Of a DNA stretch of 64,000 nucleotides, positions 63,781 to 64,000 are shown piece by piece. Within the stretch, counting starts at the first letter, position 1. The number at the start of each line of letters is the position of its first letter. The notes beneath the pieces are model-generated. The model did no database searches and was not told the origin of the DNA. It was given only the letters and a program-made list of their open reading frames with translations. This DNA comes from Verticillium longisporum. Lineage: Eukaryota > Ascomycota > Sordariomycetes > Glomerellales > Plectosphaerellaceae. The stretch covers positions 434,001 to 498,000 of the forward strand of contig JAETXT010000009.1 of the NCBI GenBank assembly GCA_019188255.1, read 5' to 3'. Both the position numbers and the translations under genes were made by a program.

Positions 63781-64000
63781 CCATTCACACTTCCGCCGTG
63801 GATGGAAAGAATGCAGACCATTGCCGAATGGAATGACGACTCAACATCGACGCGTGTCGACCAGGACGCGATGGTGCGCATCGCCGTCAGCAGCTCGGCA
63901 CGAAACGAGCTGGTCGGGGTCGGCGGAGTCATCGAGGGACCAGGAACGGTGCCCGAGACCTTTTCTTTCACCCACGGCATGAGGACCGATCAGAACCCGT
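63781..64000 (+). pseudogene. Possible retroelement (reverse transcriptase/RNase H region) fragment, runs off the edge
   Basis: An open frame continues to the window end and reads PFTLPPWMERMQTIAEWNDD, then VDQDAMVRIAVSSSARNELV, GVGGVIEGPG and ETFSFTHGMRTDQNP. The PFTL-PPW entry and the spaced Ile-Ala-Val...Gly-Val-Gly-Gly strand pattern resemble the segment leading into the RNase H domain of fungal non-LTR retrotransposons. No reverse transcriptase core lies upstream, so this would be a 5'-truncated copy. Only about 70 residues are visible, so the assignment is tentative. Confidence 0.3.

Overview
This 64 kb window reads as chromosomal DNA from a filamentous ascomycete, most likely Pezizomycotina and perhaps Sordariomycetes/Hypocreales. 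The evidence is short 48-87 nt GT-AG introns with CTNAC-type branch points, fungus-specific families (DUF3176, Zn2Cys6 factor, TRI101-like acetyltransferase, several STAND/NLR-type proteins), and an AT-rich block almost devoid of CpA and TpG, the footprint of repeat-induced point mutation (RIP). The species cannot be named from the sequence alone.

Layout, left to right. 0.4-1.9 kb: MFS drug/H+ antiporter-like transporter (+). 2.0-5.3 kb: spliced NACHT/ankyrin STAND gene (-). 6.0-6.9 kb: secreted SurE-like phosphatase with a frameshift (-). 8.9-9.3 kb: dispersed repeat carrying a 234 bp hAT-type MITE. 9.5-10.3 kb: four-exon GNAT acetyltransferase (-). 11.8-12.5 kb: secreted ten-cysteine protein (-). 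14.6-16.7 kb: DUF3176 membrane protein (-). 18.0-19.8 kb: phosphoinositide phospholipase C (-). 21.0-28.25 kb: intronless 2406-residue secreted cysteine-rich repeat protein with a regular array of nine Lys-Arg-Gln sites (-). 28.3-34.3 kb: 6 kb with no supportable gene. 34.3-36.6 kb: transcription factor with two tandem Zn2Cys6 clusters and an in-frame TGA (+). 38.1-38.9 kb: small secreted TIM-barrel-like protein (+). 39.5-44.5 kb: RIP-degraded hAT-like element (8 bp target duplication) split by a younger, un-RIPed pogo/Fot1-type transposon. 44.8-48.7 kb: divergent pair, an UNC93-like MFS transporter (-) and a MurQ etherase/BadF-type kinase fusion (+). 51.1-55.3 kb: lipase-like/NB-ARC STAND protein with a disordered tail (+). 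55.6-57.0 kb: frameshifted BAHD/TRI101-like acetyltransferase (-). 59.0-62.4 kb: DUF7708-like/NACHT/ankyrin gene with near-identical ankyrin repeats (-). The right edge has another dispersed-repeat copy and a possible retroelement fragment.

Functional links. The clearest pairing is the UNC93-like transporter with the MurQ-kinase fusion. They share a 416 bp divergent promoter and could together take up and process N-acetylmuramic acid or a related bacterial-wall amino sugar. Three STAND proteins with different N-terminal domains and C-terminal ends suggest a non-self recognition repertoire. The long cysteine-rich protein is the strongest candidate for an undescribed system: its central part looks built to be cut by a Kex2-type protease into eight-cysteine units of about 62 residues.

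Caution: several genes carry single lesions (one- or two-base frameshifts or an in-frame TGA). They may be real decay or consensus errors, and raw reads are needed to decide.
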